Counted from the stretch's first letter, positions 25,276-33,858 are shown. The stretch: 44,184 nucleotides of DNA from Plectonema radiosum NIES-515 (GCF_025753815.1 NZ_JAOWRF010000369.1:1-44184), one strand, 5' to 3'. Made by a program: numbers and translations. The notes: generated by a model not told the origin, from the letters alone.

Positions 25276-26565
25276 TTAGCAAAGTTGCTTTGAGATTTCT
25301 GACGCTTCTTTTCCCCCAGTTGCCTCATACTTCCTGCTTGGAGCGCGGGTGCGTGAGGTAGAGCTAGCAAGATCAGCGTCTGCGAGGCTCGTTCCAAACC
25401 CCGGTAGACTCCCTTTTGCCCAATAAAGCATAACTTCGGCAGCAGCAACATCCCTATCTTGCAAATATCCACAAGCACCACACTGATGTACTCTAATGTC
25501 GAGCGTTTTCTTGTGTTGGTTTCCACATTTGGGGCAGGTTTGAGACGGTTTTACCTGACGGGTTGGAACCTCGATAAATACACCACCAATCTGTTCTACT
25601 TTGTATTTGATGGTGCTACGCAACATATTAAAACCAACATCAAGAATAGACTTATTTAGTCCAGCTTTCTGGGGAGCGCGTTTACCTTTTTTAGCTTTAG
25701 CGGTCATGTTTTTTACTTCTAGCTTTTCAGTTGCGATGAAGCTATTACAGCCAACTATTTCTATCGCAACTTGGTGTACCCAATTCTGGCGTTGATTAGC
25801 GACTTTTCGAGTCAACTTACTAACCGATGCTTGGGCTTTCTTAAACCGTCTAGAAGCTTTAATCTCCTTTTTTCTATTTGGTGCACGTTTGCGTCGTTTA
25901 TATGAAGACGCTTTTTTGATTAAATGTTCTGCATTCCTCAAAAACTTAGGAGCATCGACTTGTTGATGATTCTCTCCGTCAGTGATTGATAGCGCAGCTT
26001 TACATCCTAAGTCAATGCCGATAGCACCAACAGGTAAAATCTCTGATTTGAGAACTTGGTCTAATACGTTGACAGTAATAGAGGCATACCATTTACCGTT
26101 GCGGTAAAGAATAGTGCAAGTAGTTGGTTTGCCCCAATACTTAGCCTGTCCACGCATCTGGATACGCCCAATTTTAGACAAATTGAGATACCCGTTTTTG
26201 CCATTTGACTCTACCTTAAAACCTGCGGAGTCTGGATAAGTCCATCCAGAATAATGCCTGATTGATTTGAATTTTGGACGTTTACCTAGCTTTTTAAACC
26301 AACGCTCAAAAGAAAAGTCAACACGTTTTAAAGTTGCTTGTAAAGCGTGACTAGGAAGTTGTTTGTACTCTGTCCAAACCTCTTTAAATGCAGGTAAACA
26401 ATTCTGTTGTTCAAAATAATCAACCTTGTGGTTGAATTTTTGATATTGCGTGAATCTGTTATTGACTGCGGCATTATACAAGTCCTTGTGGAGCTTTCGG
26501 TGATACCGCAAAATTGATTCAGTTTTATCGTTTGGGTATAGCCGGAAAGTCATTCGTCTTGTTGC
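25276..26565 (-). CDS. tnpB: TnpB RNA-guided nuclease / IS605 accessory protein
   Basis: TnpB uses an RNA made from its own 3' end to cut DNA at empty donor sites and so helps keep the element. The ~429-residue protein has the N-terminal helical region (MTFRLYPNDKTESILRYHRK), a RuvC-like core with acidic residues D185 (GIDLG), E280 (ATEKLEVKNM) and D372 (DRDVAAAEVM), and the zinc ribbon CPKCG...CGACG (C344, C347, C362, C365). The frame is open to a GTG at 26610. I prefer the GTG at 26565 (VATRRMTFRLYP), which matches the usual N-terminus; the ATG at 26553 is another option. A ~45-residue Ser/Thr/Arg-rich tail follows RuvC. It is transcribed away from tnpA. No disruption is visible. Confidence 0.9.
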   Translation of the reverse strand, partial: ATRRMTFRLYPNDKTESILRYHRKLHKDLYNAAVNNRFTQYQKFNHKVDYFEQQNCLPAFKEVWTEYKQLPSHALQATLKRVDFSFERWFKKLGKRPKFKSIRHYSGWTYPDSAGFKVESNGKNGYLNLSKIGRIQMRGQAKYWGKPTTCTILYRNGKWYASITVNVLDQVLKSEILPVGAIGIDLGCKAALSITDGENHQQVDAPKFLRNAEHLIKKASSYKRRKRAPNRKKEIKASRRFKKAQASVSKLTRKVANQRQNWVHQVAIEIVGCNSFIATEKLEVKNMTAKAKKGKRAPQKAGLNKSILDVGFNMLRSTIKYKVEQIGGVFIEVPTRQVKPSQTCPKCGNQHKKTLDIRVHQCGACGYLQDRDVAAAEVMLYWAKGSLPGFGTSLADADLASSTSRTRAPSRKYEATGGKEASEISKQLC

Positions 26566-26637
26566 CACAGTGTGTTTTTGCGAACCTCCAAAAATCTGGT
26601 ATATTAGCACAATACCTCAGACACGGTTGCTTGTCAA

Positions 26638-27045
26638 ATGCTTCCTCGCAAAGGGTCACATGCTATTTTTTCTGTTCACTTACATTTTGTTTTTATTACC
26701 AAATATCGTAAAAAAGTAATTACCGCACCAATCCTTGAGAGGATGCGCGAGATTTTTGCAAATATTTGCATTAAAACTAATTGCATAATGGTTGAATTTT
26801 CGGGTGAACAAGACCATGTTCATTTGTTGGTAGACTATCACCCAGATAACAATATTTCTGACTTTACCTCTAGCTTAAAATCAGCGAGTAGTAGGGTTAT
26901 TCGCAAAGAATTTAAGGAGCATATTGACAAGTTTTATTGGAAACCTTTATTTTGGTCTAGCTCATATTATGTTGCATCAAGTGGTGGCGCACCAATTGAT
27001 AAACTTAAGAAATATATCAAAGAACAAGATGCGCCATCTGAATAA
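26638..27045 (+). CDS. tnpA: Y1 (HUH) transposase of IS200/IS605
   Basis: TnpA excises and inserts the element as a single-stranded circle using a 5'-phosphotyrosine link. At 135 residues it is of normal length. Key features: SVHLHFVFITKYRKKVI near the N-terminus, the metal-binding HUH motif H60-V-H62 (DHVHLLVDYHP), FYWKPLFWSSSYYVASSGG and the catalytic tyrosine Y126 in LKKYIKEQD. The ATG at 26638 opens MLPRKGSHAI, close to the family norm. It is divergent from tnpB, with about 70 bases between the preferred starts. It is intact. Confidence 0.93.
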   Translation: MLPRKGSHAIFSVHLHFVFITKYRKKVITAPILERMREIFANICIKTNCIMVEFSGEQDHVHLLVDYHPDNNISDFTSSLKSASSRVIRKEFKEHIDKFYWKPLFWSSSYYVASSGGAPIDKLKKYIKEQDAPSE

Positions 27046-27090
27046 ATATGGATTGGTTATTTCCACTTCGTTCCAAAACAAGCGCTCCGA

Positions 27091-27121
27091 TCCCTACCCT
27101 ACTAAAAGTTGAGGGTAGGGA
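27091..27121. repeat. Left-end hairpin of the IS200/IS605 element
   Basis: TCCCTACCCT and AGGGTAGGGA pair perfectly over 10 bp around an 11-base loop, 46 bases past the tnpA stop. Confidence 0.7.
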
Positions 27122-27215
27122 CTGCCGCGATACGTTCAAAAATAGCATTTTGTTGTTAACCCATACGTCAGATAATATTACTATTAATTTAAGAAACACT
27201 TTATAAATCTTAATA

Positions 27216-28124
27216 GTGACTCTAACTAACCAGCCAACAACAGCCACTTTTGAAAAACTCTTCTGGACTTGGAAGGACTATAAAATTCAGTATACCGTCA
27301 TGGGTACTGGGCATCCTTTAGTACTGATTCATGGCTTTGGTGCTTCGATTGGACATTGGCGGAAAAATATCCCGGTTTTAGCAGCAGCAGGGTACAAAGT
27401 ATTTGCTATTGACCTTTTGGGTTTTGGTGGTTCTGATAAGCCCCCCTTGAATTACACTTTAGAAGTATGGGTGGAATTGCTGAAAGATTTTTGCACAGCC
27501 CATATTAGCGAACCTGCGGTATTTATTGGTAACTCTATCGGTGCACTTTTAAGCTTGATGGTGGTGGCTGAACATCCAGAAATTGCTGCTGGTGGTGTTT
27601 TGATTAATTCTGCGGGTGGCTTGAGTCATCGTTCTCATGAATTGAACCCACCGTTACGCATTGTTATGTCAACGTTTAATAAATTAGTGGGTCATCCAAT
27701 TACAGGCAAATTTGTTTTTAATCGCATCCGTCAAAAAAAGCAAATTCGCCGGACTTTATATCAAGTTTATCGCGATCGCCAAGCCGTGACTGATGAATTA
27801 GTCGATTTACTTTACGCTCCCTCTTGCGAACCGGGAGCGCAGCAAGTTTTCGCTTCTATCCTGACTGCACCTCCTGGTCCTGAACCTGGGGAACTCTTGC
27901 CCAAAGTCAAGCATCCCTTGTTGGTAATTTGGGGTGCAGATGATCCTTGGACACCAATCACTGGGGCAAAGATTTACGAGGAGGCATGTCAGAATGGCAA
28001 AGAAATCAAAATCGTTCCCATTGCGAATGCGGGTCATTGTCCCCACGATGAAGTGCCAGATTTGGTAAATCCGCAAATTATCGAGTGGCTTCTTCAGCTT
28101 CACTCAAATTCTCCCCTTTTGTAG
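27216..28124 (+). CDS. Alpha/beta hydrolase (serine nucleophile)
   Basis: This 302-residue cytoplasmic alpha/beta-hydrolase has the oxyanion motif LIHGFGASIGHW (H39-G40), nucleophile elbow GNSIGA (S107), acid D242/D243 in WGADDPWTP and base H274 in AGHCPHDEVP. Together with DLLGFGGSDKP and GVLINSAGG these resemble the cyanobacterial/plastid group related to plant pheophytinase and similar esterases; the real substrate is unknown. It starts at GTG (27216); no earlier start is available because the preceding bases come from the IS flank. It is not part of an operon. It is unlike the epoxide-hydrolase-like protein at 8479-9348, which has an Asp nucleophile. Confidence 0.87.
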   Translation: MTLTNQPTTATFEKLFWTWKDYKIQYTVMGTGHPLVLIHGFGASIGHWRKNIPVLAAAGYKVFAIDLLGFGGSDKPPLNYTLEVWVELLKDFCTAHISEPAVFIGNSIGALLSLMVVAEHPEIAAGGVLINSAGGLSHRSHELNPPLRIVMSTFNKLVGHPITGKFVFNRIRQKKQIRRTLYQVYRDRQAVTDELVDLLYAPSCEPGAQQVFASILTAPPGPEPGELLPKVKHPLLVIWGADDPWTPITGAKIYEEACQNGKEIKIVPIANAGHCPHDEVPDLVNPQIIEWLLQLHSNSPLL

Positions 28125-28362
28125 TTAGCGATCGCGGTTGGAAAATTTTCCCCCTGCAATGCCCGGATTTGTTAGCGCGATCGCGCGATCGCATAATCCA
28201 ACAATACCAACGATGGTCGCAACTGTTGCGACTACTCCCTCTGTTTCGGGTGTTTCTGCACTAAGTAGACGCGTTCGCACAGGGTCTCATTATTAGTCGC
28301 TTAGAGGTATTTTGCATAAGTCCTATAGCTGTAAAATCCCTTTATTTCCCCGACTCCCCCAC

Positions 28363-29064
28363 TCATAATCTCCCCAAATTCCCCTTGCGTTCGCACTTCC
28401 AACCTCGTTGCTGCCAATCTTGCATATTCACTTGAGTTAGTCTAGTCACATTTGAACATTTTGGTTGAATAAATTGACTTAAACCTGCCCAAAACAAACT
28501 GCGGGTTACATCCGCTCCCGTTTTCAACCAAGACTCACGATTACCAGGAATGCCTTTTTCCTCAACAATCCCAGGTTCTACCCAAATACCATGAGCACCT
28601 AAAAGAATTTGTCCTAACCATTTGGCTCTTGGTAAGTGAGTTGGAGAAGTAATAAGCATGACTTTATGCACTCCCAAACGGCGCAAAATTGGAATACCAT
28701 AATAAAAATTTTCAAAGGTGGAATCGGCACAATGTTCTAACCAAACATTTTGAAATGGTGCTACTTCTCGTTGAAAAATCTGCCAAATACAAGGGTCTTG
28801 AGAACCGCGAGAAATTAAAATCGGCGTTTCTGGAGATTTTTTTGCTTCTTGGGCAACATAAATTTCTCTAGTAATGCTGCCACCAAGTACAAAAAAGCCA
28901 TCTACAGGCTTGGATAATGCATTAAGTAAGGTTATGGTGTTAAAAATCAGCCAAAAGCCAAGAATAAGGCACAGACCCAAAGCTAATTTTTGTAACAATT
29001 GCCACCTTTTAAGTGATTTTATTTTATTATAAATTGATATTTTTTTTGTAAAAATACGTCTCAT
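28363..29064 (-). CDS. YdcF/DUF218-family membrane-anchored protein
   Basis: This 233-residue protein has an N-terminal basic stretch and one membrane helix (LALGLCLILGFWLIFNTITL, residues ~27-46), then a DUF218 domain: VDGFFVLGGSITREIYVAQE, ILISRGSQDPCIWQIF, CADSTFENFYYGIPILRRLG and VMLITSPTHLPRAKWLGQIL. The family (YdcF, SanA, ElyC) works in envelope maintenance, with a Rossmann-like fold. The S-T-x-E-N motif is the best conserved block. ATG start at 29064, divergent from the S41 peptidase gene. No enzymatic reaction is established for the group. Confidence 0.85.
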   Translation of the reverse strand: MRRIFTKKISIYNKIKSLKRWQLLQKLALGLCLILGFWLIFNTITLLNALSKPVDGFFVLGGSITREIYVAQEAKKSPETPILISRGSQDPCIWQIFQREVAPFQNVWLEHCADSTFENFYYGIPILRRLGVHKVMLITSPTHLPRAKWLGQILLGAHGIWVEPGIVEEKGIPGNRESWLKTGADVTRSLFWAGLSQFIQPKCSNVTRLTQVNMQDWQQRGWKCERKGNLGRL

Positions 29065-29392
29065 GGCACACGCACTTCAAAGCTAATTTGGATTTTGTCC
29101 TACAGACATACACTTAACCAGAAGCAAGTGCTATCTTATTAAAAGTAATTGAGGTGAGAGGACGACACACAGTCTTTGTGTCAACAATTTAAGATTAACC
29201 TTCCGGAAAGAGATGACAAACGGAAGGATAATTGTTAAAAAGTAACGCAGTGCAACCGGCGAATTTCAAGGGCAAAAACATGAAGAAATTGTAGCTTTAA
29301 ATAAAGCAGAAATACCGATAAATTTCTGGTAAATCTCCGAGAAAGCTAGATTGCTAAACTGTCAATAACACAATTATTCATTTATTATATAC
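29065..29392. other. Divergent promoter region of the ydcF-like and S41 genes
   Basis: 328 bases without a gene. The only structure noted is a CCTTCCG/CGGAAGG stem (29199-29205 with 29221-29227) flanked by partly complementary AT-rich sequence. It may lie in the leader of the S41 peptidase mRNA or mark a terminator-like site. Confidence 0.5.
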
Positions 29393-30730
29393 ATGAACCA
29401 ATCTGCGAAACGTTCCTCGCCGCTCCAAGTAGCCTTGATTGGTGGAGCGATCGCCACAACAGCAACTTTGTCTGTGTTCGGTCAAGCGTGGTGTCGCTCC
29501 GTCCGCGCCGCCTTACAGGATAGCCCAAAAGCGATCGTTGACCAAGTGTGGCAACTAGTAAATCGTGAATATGTTGATGGTAAATTTAATCAACAAGATT
29601 GGCAAGCAACCAGACAAAGCCTTTTAAGTAAAAATTATTCTTCTCGTGATGAAGCTTACACAGCCATCCGGGAAGCTTTAAAAAAATTGGGCGATCCTTA
29701 CACTCGGTTCATGGACCCGAAACAGTATGATGCCCTAACCAGCCAAACATCTGGCGAAGTCTCTGGAATAGGCATTCGGATGGAACTGAATGAAAAAACC
29801 AAGCGACTCACCGTTGTGGAAGCTATAGAAAATTCGCCAGCACTCAAAGCAGGTGTCAAAGCCGGCGATGAGATTGTCGCAATTGACGGCAAACCGATAC
29901 ATGACGTGAAAGTAGAAGATGCCTCTAAGCTGATTCGCGGCAAAGCTGGTACTCCAATAGTATTGCGGCTTGCACGTCAAGGACGACCAGAAATGGATGT
30001 CAAGCTGACACGAGCCACCATTGAAGTGCCAACGGTGAAATACACCCTGAAGCAAGAAGGCTCGCGACGTGTTGGTTATATCAGATTGCGGGAGTTCAGC
30101 GCTCACGCAGCCGACCAAATGCGACGAGCAATTCGCGATTTAAACGGTCAGCAAGTTGATAGTTACGTCTTAGATTTGCGCGGAAATCCCGGTGGTTTGT
30201 TGACTGCAAGCATTGAAATTGCTCGGATGTGGATAGATAATGGCGGGATTGTTAAGACAGTAGACCGCGTGGGAGGAACTGAACTGAGCAAGGCAAATAA
30301 CACTGCCATTACAAAACGTCCCTTGGCGGTACTGATAGATAATAATTCAGCCAGTGCTAGTGAAATCCTCACAGGCGCACTCAAGGATAATAAGCGAGCG
30401 GTAGTTGTTGGTAGTCAAAGCTTTGGTAAAGCCTTAGTACAGTCGGTGCATGAATTGCCAGACGGTTCCGGCGTAGCCATCACCATTGCCCATTATTTCA
30501 CCCCTGCTGGAACAGACATTAACCATAAAGGTATTAGCCCTGATATCAAGATAGATTTGTCAGAGGCGCAAGAGCGTCAGTTGGCGATTAATCCAAATTT
30601 GGTGGCAACTCAAAACGATCCGCAATATGCGCGGGCGATCGCTGCTTTATCCAGCAGAAACTTCGCCCAACCCAACTTAAATCAACGGTCAAAACCCTTG
30701 AGCGTTCGCGCCTCAGATTTGAAATTGTAA
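29393..30730 (+). CDS. Carboxyl-terminal processing peptidase (S41)
   Basis: S41 peptidases cut C-terminal tails of exported proteins; in cyanobacteria CtpA matures the D1 protein of photosystem II, while CtpB and CtpC have other targets. This 445-residue protein has an N-terminal membrane/signal segment (LQVALIGGAIATTATLSVFG), a PDZ domain (~120-205, EVSGIGIRMELNEKTKRLTV and GVKAGDEIVAIDGKPI) and the catalytic core with GYIRLREFSAHA, LDLRGNPGG, Ser321 in NNSASASEI and Lys346 in SQSFGKALVQ. A Ser-Lys spacing of 25 fits the family. Which Ctp it is cannot be told by eye; the short, Cys-containing N-terminal segment suggests an anchored periplasmic or lumenal form. ATG start at 29393. Confidence 0.93.
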   Translation: MNQSAKRSSPLQVALIGGAIATTATLSVFGQAWCRSVRAALQDSPKAIVDQVWQLVNREYVDGKFNQQDWQATRQSLLSKNYSSRDEAYTAIREALKKLGDPYTRFMDPKQYDALTSQTSGEVSGIGIRMELNEKTKRLTVVEAIENSPALKAGVKAGDEIVAIDGKPIHDVKVEDASKLIRGKAGTPIVLRLARQGRPEMDVKLTRATIEVPTVKYTLKQEGSRRVGYIRLREFSAHAADQMRRAIRDLNGQQVDSYVLDLRGNPGGLLTASIEIARMWIDNGGIVKTVDRVGGTELSKANNTAITKRPLAVLIDNNSASASEILTGALKDNKRAVVVGSQSFGKALVQSVHELPDGSGVAITIAHYFTPAGTDINHKGISPDIKIDLSEAQERQLAINPNLVATQNDPQYARAIAALSSRNFAQPNLNQRSKPLSVRASDLKL

Positions 30731-30815
30731 AATTAGACAAGCAGATGATACTACGGATTTACGATTTTGGACTGGGAATAATAATAATTAACCCCACCCC
30801 CAAAATCATAAATCC

Positions 30816-31784
30816 ATGAATCATCAGCCACTTGACTTCACCACCACCAACACTTTTTTCCCTCATGTGTCGGTAGTAGTGCCTATATATAATGGGGAAA
30901 AAGACTTACCAGATTTAATTTCTTGTCTGTTAGCGCAAACTTACCCAAAACATCAGGTTGAGTATTTGCTGGTAGACAATAACAGTAGCGATCGCACGCT
31001 AACTTTTATCGAAACTGCTGCCGAACATTGCCCAATTACAATTCGTCCTTTAAGGGAAAAGCAAATACAAAGCTCTTACGCTGCCCGCAATACAGGCATT
31101 CGCGCTGCGATGAGTGAAATAATTGCCTTTACTGATGCTGATTGCCGTCCGCAACATCAATGGTTAGAAGCATTAGTAGAGCCTTTTGTCAACCAAGATG
31201 TGACAATTGTCGCCGGAGAAATTGCGGCGTTACCAGGCAAAACGCTTCTAGAACAATACGCCGATCGCCAAGATACCTTATCACAAAAGCACACCCTCGC
31301 CCATAAATTTTGTCCATACGGTCAAACCGCTAATTTAGCAATTCGACGCATCGCATTTGAAAAAGCAGGTTTGTTCCGTCCTTATCTAACTACTGGTGGT
31401 GATGCTGACATGTGTTGGCGAATTCTCAAAGAAAACATCGGGCGTTTAGAATTTTCACCAAGAGCGATCGTCCAGCATCGCCACCGCGCTACACTCAAAG
31501 AACTAGAAAGTCAATGGCGGCGCTATGGACGCTCAAATCGCTATTTACACGAATTGCACGGTATTGAGTTGATGAAACCAACCACAGCCAAGGAATACGG
31601 CTATCTGTTGCTGCGTTGGTTGTTGAAAGAAGTACCAAAAAATAGCTGCAAAGCGATCGCCCGTAAAGCCAGCCTTGTAGACTTGTTAAGTACACCCATT
31701 GGTCTATTCACCGGCATAGCGCGTTACTCTGGGCAAAAAGATGCCCAATTGCCAGAAAAAGCCAAAATCATTGATTGGTTCTAG
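30816..31784 (+). CDS. Family-2 glycosyltransferase
   Basis: This 322-residue protein has a GT2 GT-A fold: VSVVVPIYNGEKDLPDLISC, VDNNSSDRT, RNTGIRAAMSEIIAF, the DAD metal-binding motif in FTDADCRPQHQW, and GGDADMCWRI in the acceptor-site position. There are no clear membrane helices except a weakly hydrophobic region near the C-terminus. It follows the S41 gene by 85 bases and might be co-transcribed. GT2 enzymes of this form act in exopolysaccharide and cell-surface glycan synthesis; some resemble HpsE/F of motile Nostocales, but no hps genes are adjacent, so I leave the symbol empty. The ATG at 30816 is well placed. No anomaly was seen. Confidence 0.88.
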   Translation: MNHQPLDFTTTNTFFPHVSVVVPIYNGEKDLPDLISCLLAQTYPKHQVEYLLVDNNSSDRTLTFIETAAEHCPITIRPLREKQIQSSYAARNTGIRAAMSEIIAFTDADCRPQHQWLEALVEPFVNQDVTIVAGEIAALPGKTLLEQYADRQDTLSQKHTLAHKFCPYGQTANLAIRRIAFEKAGLFRPYLTTGGDADMCWRILKENIGRLEFSPRAIVQHRHRATLKELESQWRRYGRSNRYLHELHGIELMKPTTAKEYGYLLLRWLLKEVPKNSCKAIARKASLVDLLSTPIGLFTGIARYSGQKDAQLPEKAKIIDWF

Positions 31785-31887
31785 GAATTTGGGATTTTGG
31801 ATTCTGGATTGGCAATAATTTTCCTAGCAATGCCCAATGACGGCAGGTGCTACAACGCGAGGAACCTCCTTCACTCATTAGGGATTC

Positions 31888-31914
31888 ATGGTTCATGGGT
31901 TCATGGGTTCATGG
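31888..31914. repeat. Tandem octamer GGTTCATG
   Basis: About three direct copies of an 8-base unit (TTCATGGG). The same unit in reverse orientation (CCCATGAA) occurs near 37344-37370. Confidence 0.75.
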
Positions 31915-32038
31915 GAAAGAATTTGGATTCGGGAATTGTGACCTCCCCCCAAATAAAACCACTTACGCATAGGGGGCTTTAAACCCTTATTGGGGAAAAG
32001 AATCATATAAAAATTTCTGCGTATCTAATTCAACATTT

Positions 32039-32094
32039 CCCCATTCCCCATTCCCCATTCCCCATTCCCCATTCCCCATTCCCCATTCCCCATT
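32039..32094. repeat. STRR: eight tandem copies of CCCCATT
   Basis: Exactly eight head-to-tail heptamers. It fits the short tandemly repeated repetitive (STRR) sequences, CCCCART-like, of heterocystous cyanobacteria. It lies 55 bases upstream of the response-regulator start, so copy-number change could alter its promoter region. Confidence 0.9.
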
Positions 32095-32149
32095 CCCTAG
32101 TCCCCAATTTCCGCTAAATTTAATAAAAGTAGTGTCAAGGAAACTTTAG

Positions 32150-32845
32150 ATGTCAGCACAACTGTTACTGGTGGATGATGAACCGGGATTGCGTGAAGCC
32201 GTCAAGGATTATTTGCAAGAAAGCGGTTTCAGTGTTCAAGTTGCCAGTAACGCCCGCGAGGGGTGGGACTTGATGCAGCAAAGCATACCTGATTTAGTGA
32301 TTTCCGACATCATGATGCCTCAGGTAGATGGCTATCAGTTCCTAAAGCAACTGCGAGAAGACCCCCGCTTTAAAACCCTGCCGGTGGTCTTTTTAACGGC
32401 AAAAGGAATGACAACCGATCGCATTCAAGGTTATCAAGCTGGTGTTGATGCTTATCTACCCAAGCCTTTCGATCCGGATGAATTAGTCGCAATTATCGAA
32501 AACTTACTTATCCGTCGCACTGCCAAGCCTCATGCTACAGGTGAAGAGGGAGAAACCTTTGATATTGCTGAACTTGCGAATCAGATTGCCCAAATTAAGG
32601 CGCTGTTAACACAAAAAAGTGCGATCGCTCAATCTCCAGCCCCTTTTGCTATCGATTTGACCCCCAGAGAACAAAGTGTTTTAAATTTGGTCGCTGAAGG
32701 GCTAATGAATAAAGAAATTGCCCGTCGTTTGGAAACCAGCGTCCGCAACGTGGAAAAGTACGTCAGCCGTTTGTTTAGTAAAACTGGTACTAACAGCCGT
32801 ACTGAATTAGTTCGTTTTGCTTTAGAACACGGTCTTGCTAAGTAG
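32150..32845 (+). CDS. NarL/FixJ-type response regulator
   Basis: This 231-residue protein has an N-terminal receiver domain with the acidic pocket D9/D10, phospho-acceptor D53 (DLVISDIMMPQVDGY), the conserved Thr/Ala (FLTAKG) and Lys (LPKPF). A ~45-residue linker and a C-terminal LuxR-type helix-turn-helix follow (LTPREQSVLNLVAEGLMNKE through VRNVEKYVSRLFSKTGTNSR). It would be phosphorylated by a histidine kinase and bind DNA; no kinase gene is in the window. It resembles the orphan NarL-type regulators of cyanobacteria and plastids (Ycf29 group), but this is not certain. ATG start at 32150, right after the STRR array. Confidence 0.9.
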   Translation: MSAQLLLVDDEPGLREAVKDYLQESGFSVQVASNAREGWDLMQQSIPDLVISDIMMPQVDGYQFLKQLREDPRFKTLPVVFLTAKGMTTDRIQGYQAGVDAYLPKPFDPDELVAIIENLLIRRTAKPHATGEEGETFDIAELANQIAQIKALLTQKSAIAQSPAPFAIDLTPREQSVLNLVAEGLMNKEIARRLETSVRNVEKYVSRLFSKTGTNSRTELVRFALEHGLAK

Positions 32846-33576
32846 TCATTAGTCATTAGTTTTGGACAAAAGACAAATGACAACTGACTCTTGACTCTTG
32901 TCTGGAGGGGTATCTTTGTTTGGTTGAGAATAATAAATCGGTTGAATGCACCCGGTTGAATTTGCAATGCTTGCTATGTCAGTAAACAGCTACGTAATAC
33001 TTAGGCAAAACATACACTCAAGGTAATGTCCTAAACTCTAGATAACCGATATCTAATGGCAACGTTACTAGTACCGCTTCTTTTTCCCTTCTTCTGTCAA
33101 AGACGCACTCCCGTTCGTGGAATTTGCTCATTCAAAATTTCAAAACCTTGTATTTCAAGCTTTTTGGCTTTTTTGAATGGTAGCTTTATTTCCCCCGCCC
33201 TGTACTAGGTTAGACTTCGTTTATTTAGTAGGAGTAATCTGGTTTGAAAAATTAAGAGCGAAAAATACATCTTCAAAAACCCTAAATAACTTCACCTCTT
33301 GTGGGTATAAAGGCATAGTAAGCACCCAATTTTAACCGTAGTGTAGTCCTGTAAGGGCTACTATAAATGCGATGGTGACTTCACCTTAAAAGCCTGATGA
33401 AATCCGCTTCCAAATAGAGTGTACTAAGTTTTTGTTCCCCTGATGGTCAGTTTAAAGAAGTCAACTCCGAAGTGAGTGAAAATAGGCAAATGGTTAAACT
33501 TCAAAAAATTCACCATTTTCTGCCCGATATAGGATTTGCTACTACTTAAATAAAATAAACACTCTGAGTACTGAGA
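32846..33576. other. Long intergenic region between convergent genes
   Basis: 731 bases without a convincing gene. Seen: TAGTCATTAGTCATTAG and CTGACTCTTGACTCTTG short duplications right after the regulator stop (32846-32902), a T-rich hairpin near 33149-33176 and a small stem GTAGTCCT-gta-AGGGCTAC (33343-33361). An uncharacterised small RNA is possible but not supported. Confidence 0.5.
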
Positions 33577-33594
33577 CTATGCAATAGTCTCAGT
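33570..33594 (-). terminator. Terminator stem overlapping the stop of the 93-residue gene
   Basis: ACTGAGACTAT-gca-ATAGTCTCAGT is an 11-bp perfect stem that contains the TAG stop codon (33577-33579) and the last codons of the gene. A T-rich stretch (GTGTTTATTTTATTT) follows on the minus strand. Confidence 0.7.
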
Positions 33595-33858
33595 AGAGTT
33601 TCGCAATCGCATCAGCTGACGACGCATTTGTGGTGAGGCTTTAAGCTCAGAAACCTCCTGTGCCTTGACAGACGCGTGCAGGGTTTCAAGAAACTCGTCA
33701 GACCCTTCTGTTAAAGCTTCTAGCAGCACTTGCAACAGTTCATCGCGATCGCTTAATATACTCTTCTCTTCAATCATTCGGAATTTGAGATGAATTTCGC
33801 ACTCATAAACACTTACATCGATGTTATTTACTTGACATGGCAATGCTTTGGAGTTCAT
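33577..33858 (-). CDS. Small protein, probably Npun_R1517/Asr1734-like heterocyst regulator
   Basis: This 93-residue protein, MNSKALPCQVNNIDVSVYEC then EIHLKFRMIEEKSILSDRDE, LLQVLLEALTEGSDEFLETL and ending in RRQLMRLRNSTETIA, resembles the small Npun_R1517-type proteins of heterocystous cyanobacteria; the related Asr1734 of Anabaena is reported to affect heterocyst differentiation. The match is from memory of the family, not a search. No helix-turn-helix or membrane segment is evident. It is acidic in the middle with a basic end. ATG start at 33858, a long upstream region (33859-34310) and an unusual terminator that overlaps the stop codon. If correct it marks the organism as heterocyst-forming. 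Confidence 0.6.
   Translation of the reverse strand: MNSKALPCQVNNIDVSVYECEIHLKFRMIEEKSILSDRDELLQVLLEALTEGSDEFLETLHASVKAQEVSELKASPQMRRQLMRLRNSTETIA

Larger units (their letters stand above)
25215..27125. mobile_element. IS200/IS605-family element (tnpB and tnpA divergent)
   Basis: A complete-looking element of about 1.9 kb: tnpB on the minus strand, tnpA on the plus strand, and a hairpin at each side (25224-25252, CCTCTAGCT/AGCTAGAGG; 27091-27121, TCCCTACCCT/AGGGTAGGGA). This family moves as single-stranded DNA without making inverted-repeat ends or target duplications, so the exact ends cannot be read off; the outer limits are set from the hairpins. Both genes keep their catalytic residues, so the copy may be active or only recently inserted. 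It lies in decayed Uma2/Rpn DNA. Confidence 0.82.
31785..32149. other. Repeat-rich intergenic region
   Basis: 365 bases without a gene: period-8 GGTTCATG repeats (31888-31914), a poorly conserved stretch and the (CCCCATT)8 array (32039-32094) directly before the response-regulator gene. Confidence 0.7.

Noticed and set aside
25227-25526. Second small protein at the tnpB 3' end
   Set aside because: It overlaps the tnpB coding sequence in another frame and the element's end hairpin; it is a shadow frame.
30816-31784. Assignment as HpsE/HpsF of the hormogonium polysaccharide locus
   Set aside because: The GT2 fold is clear, but no other hps genes are adjacent and the family is too broad to name from sequence alone.
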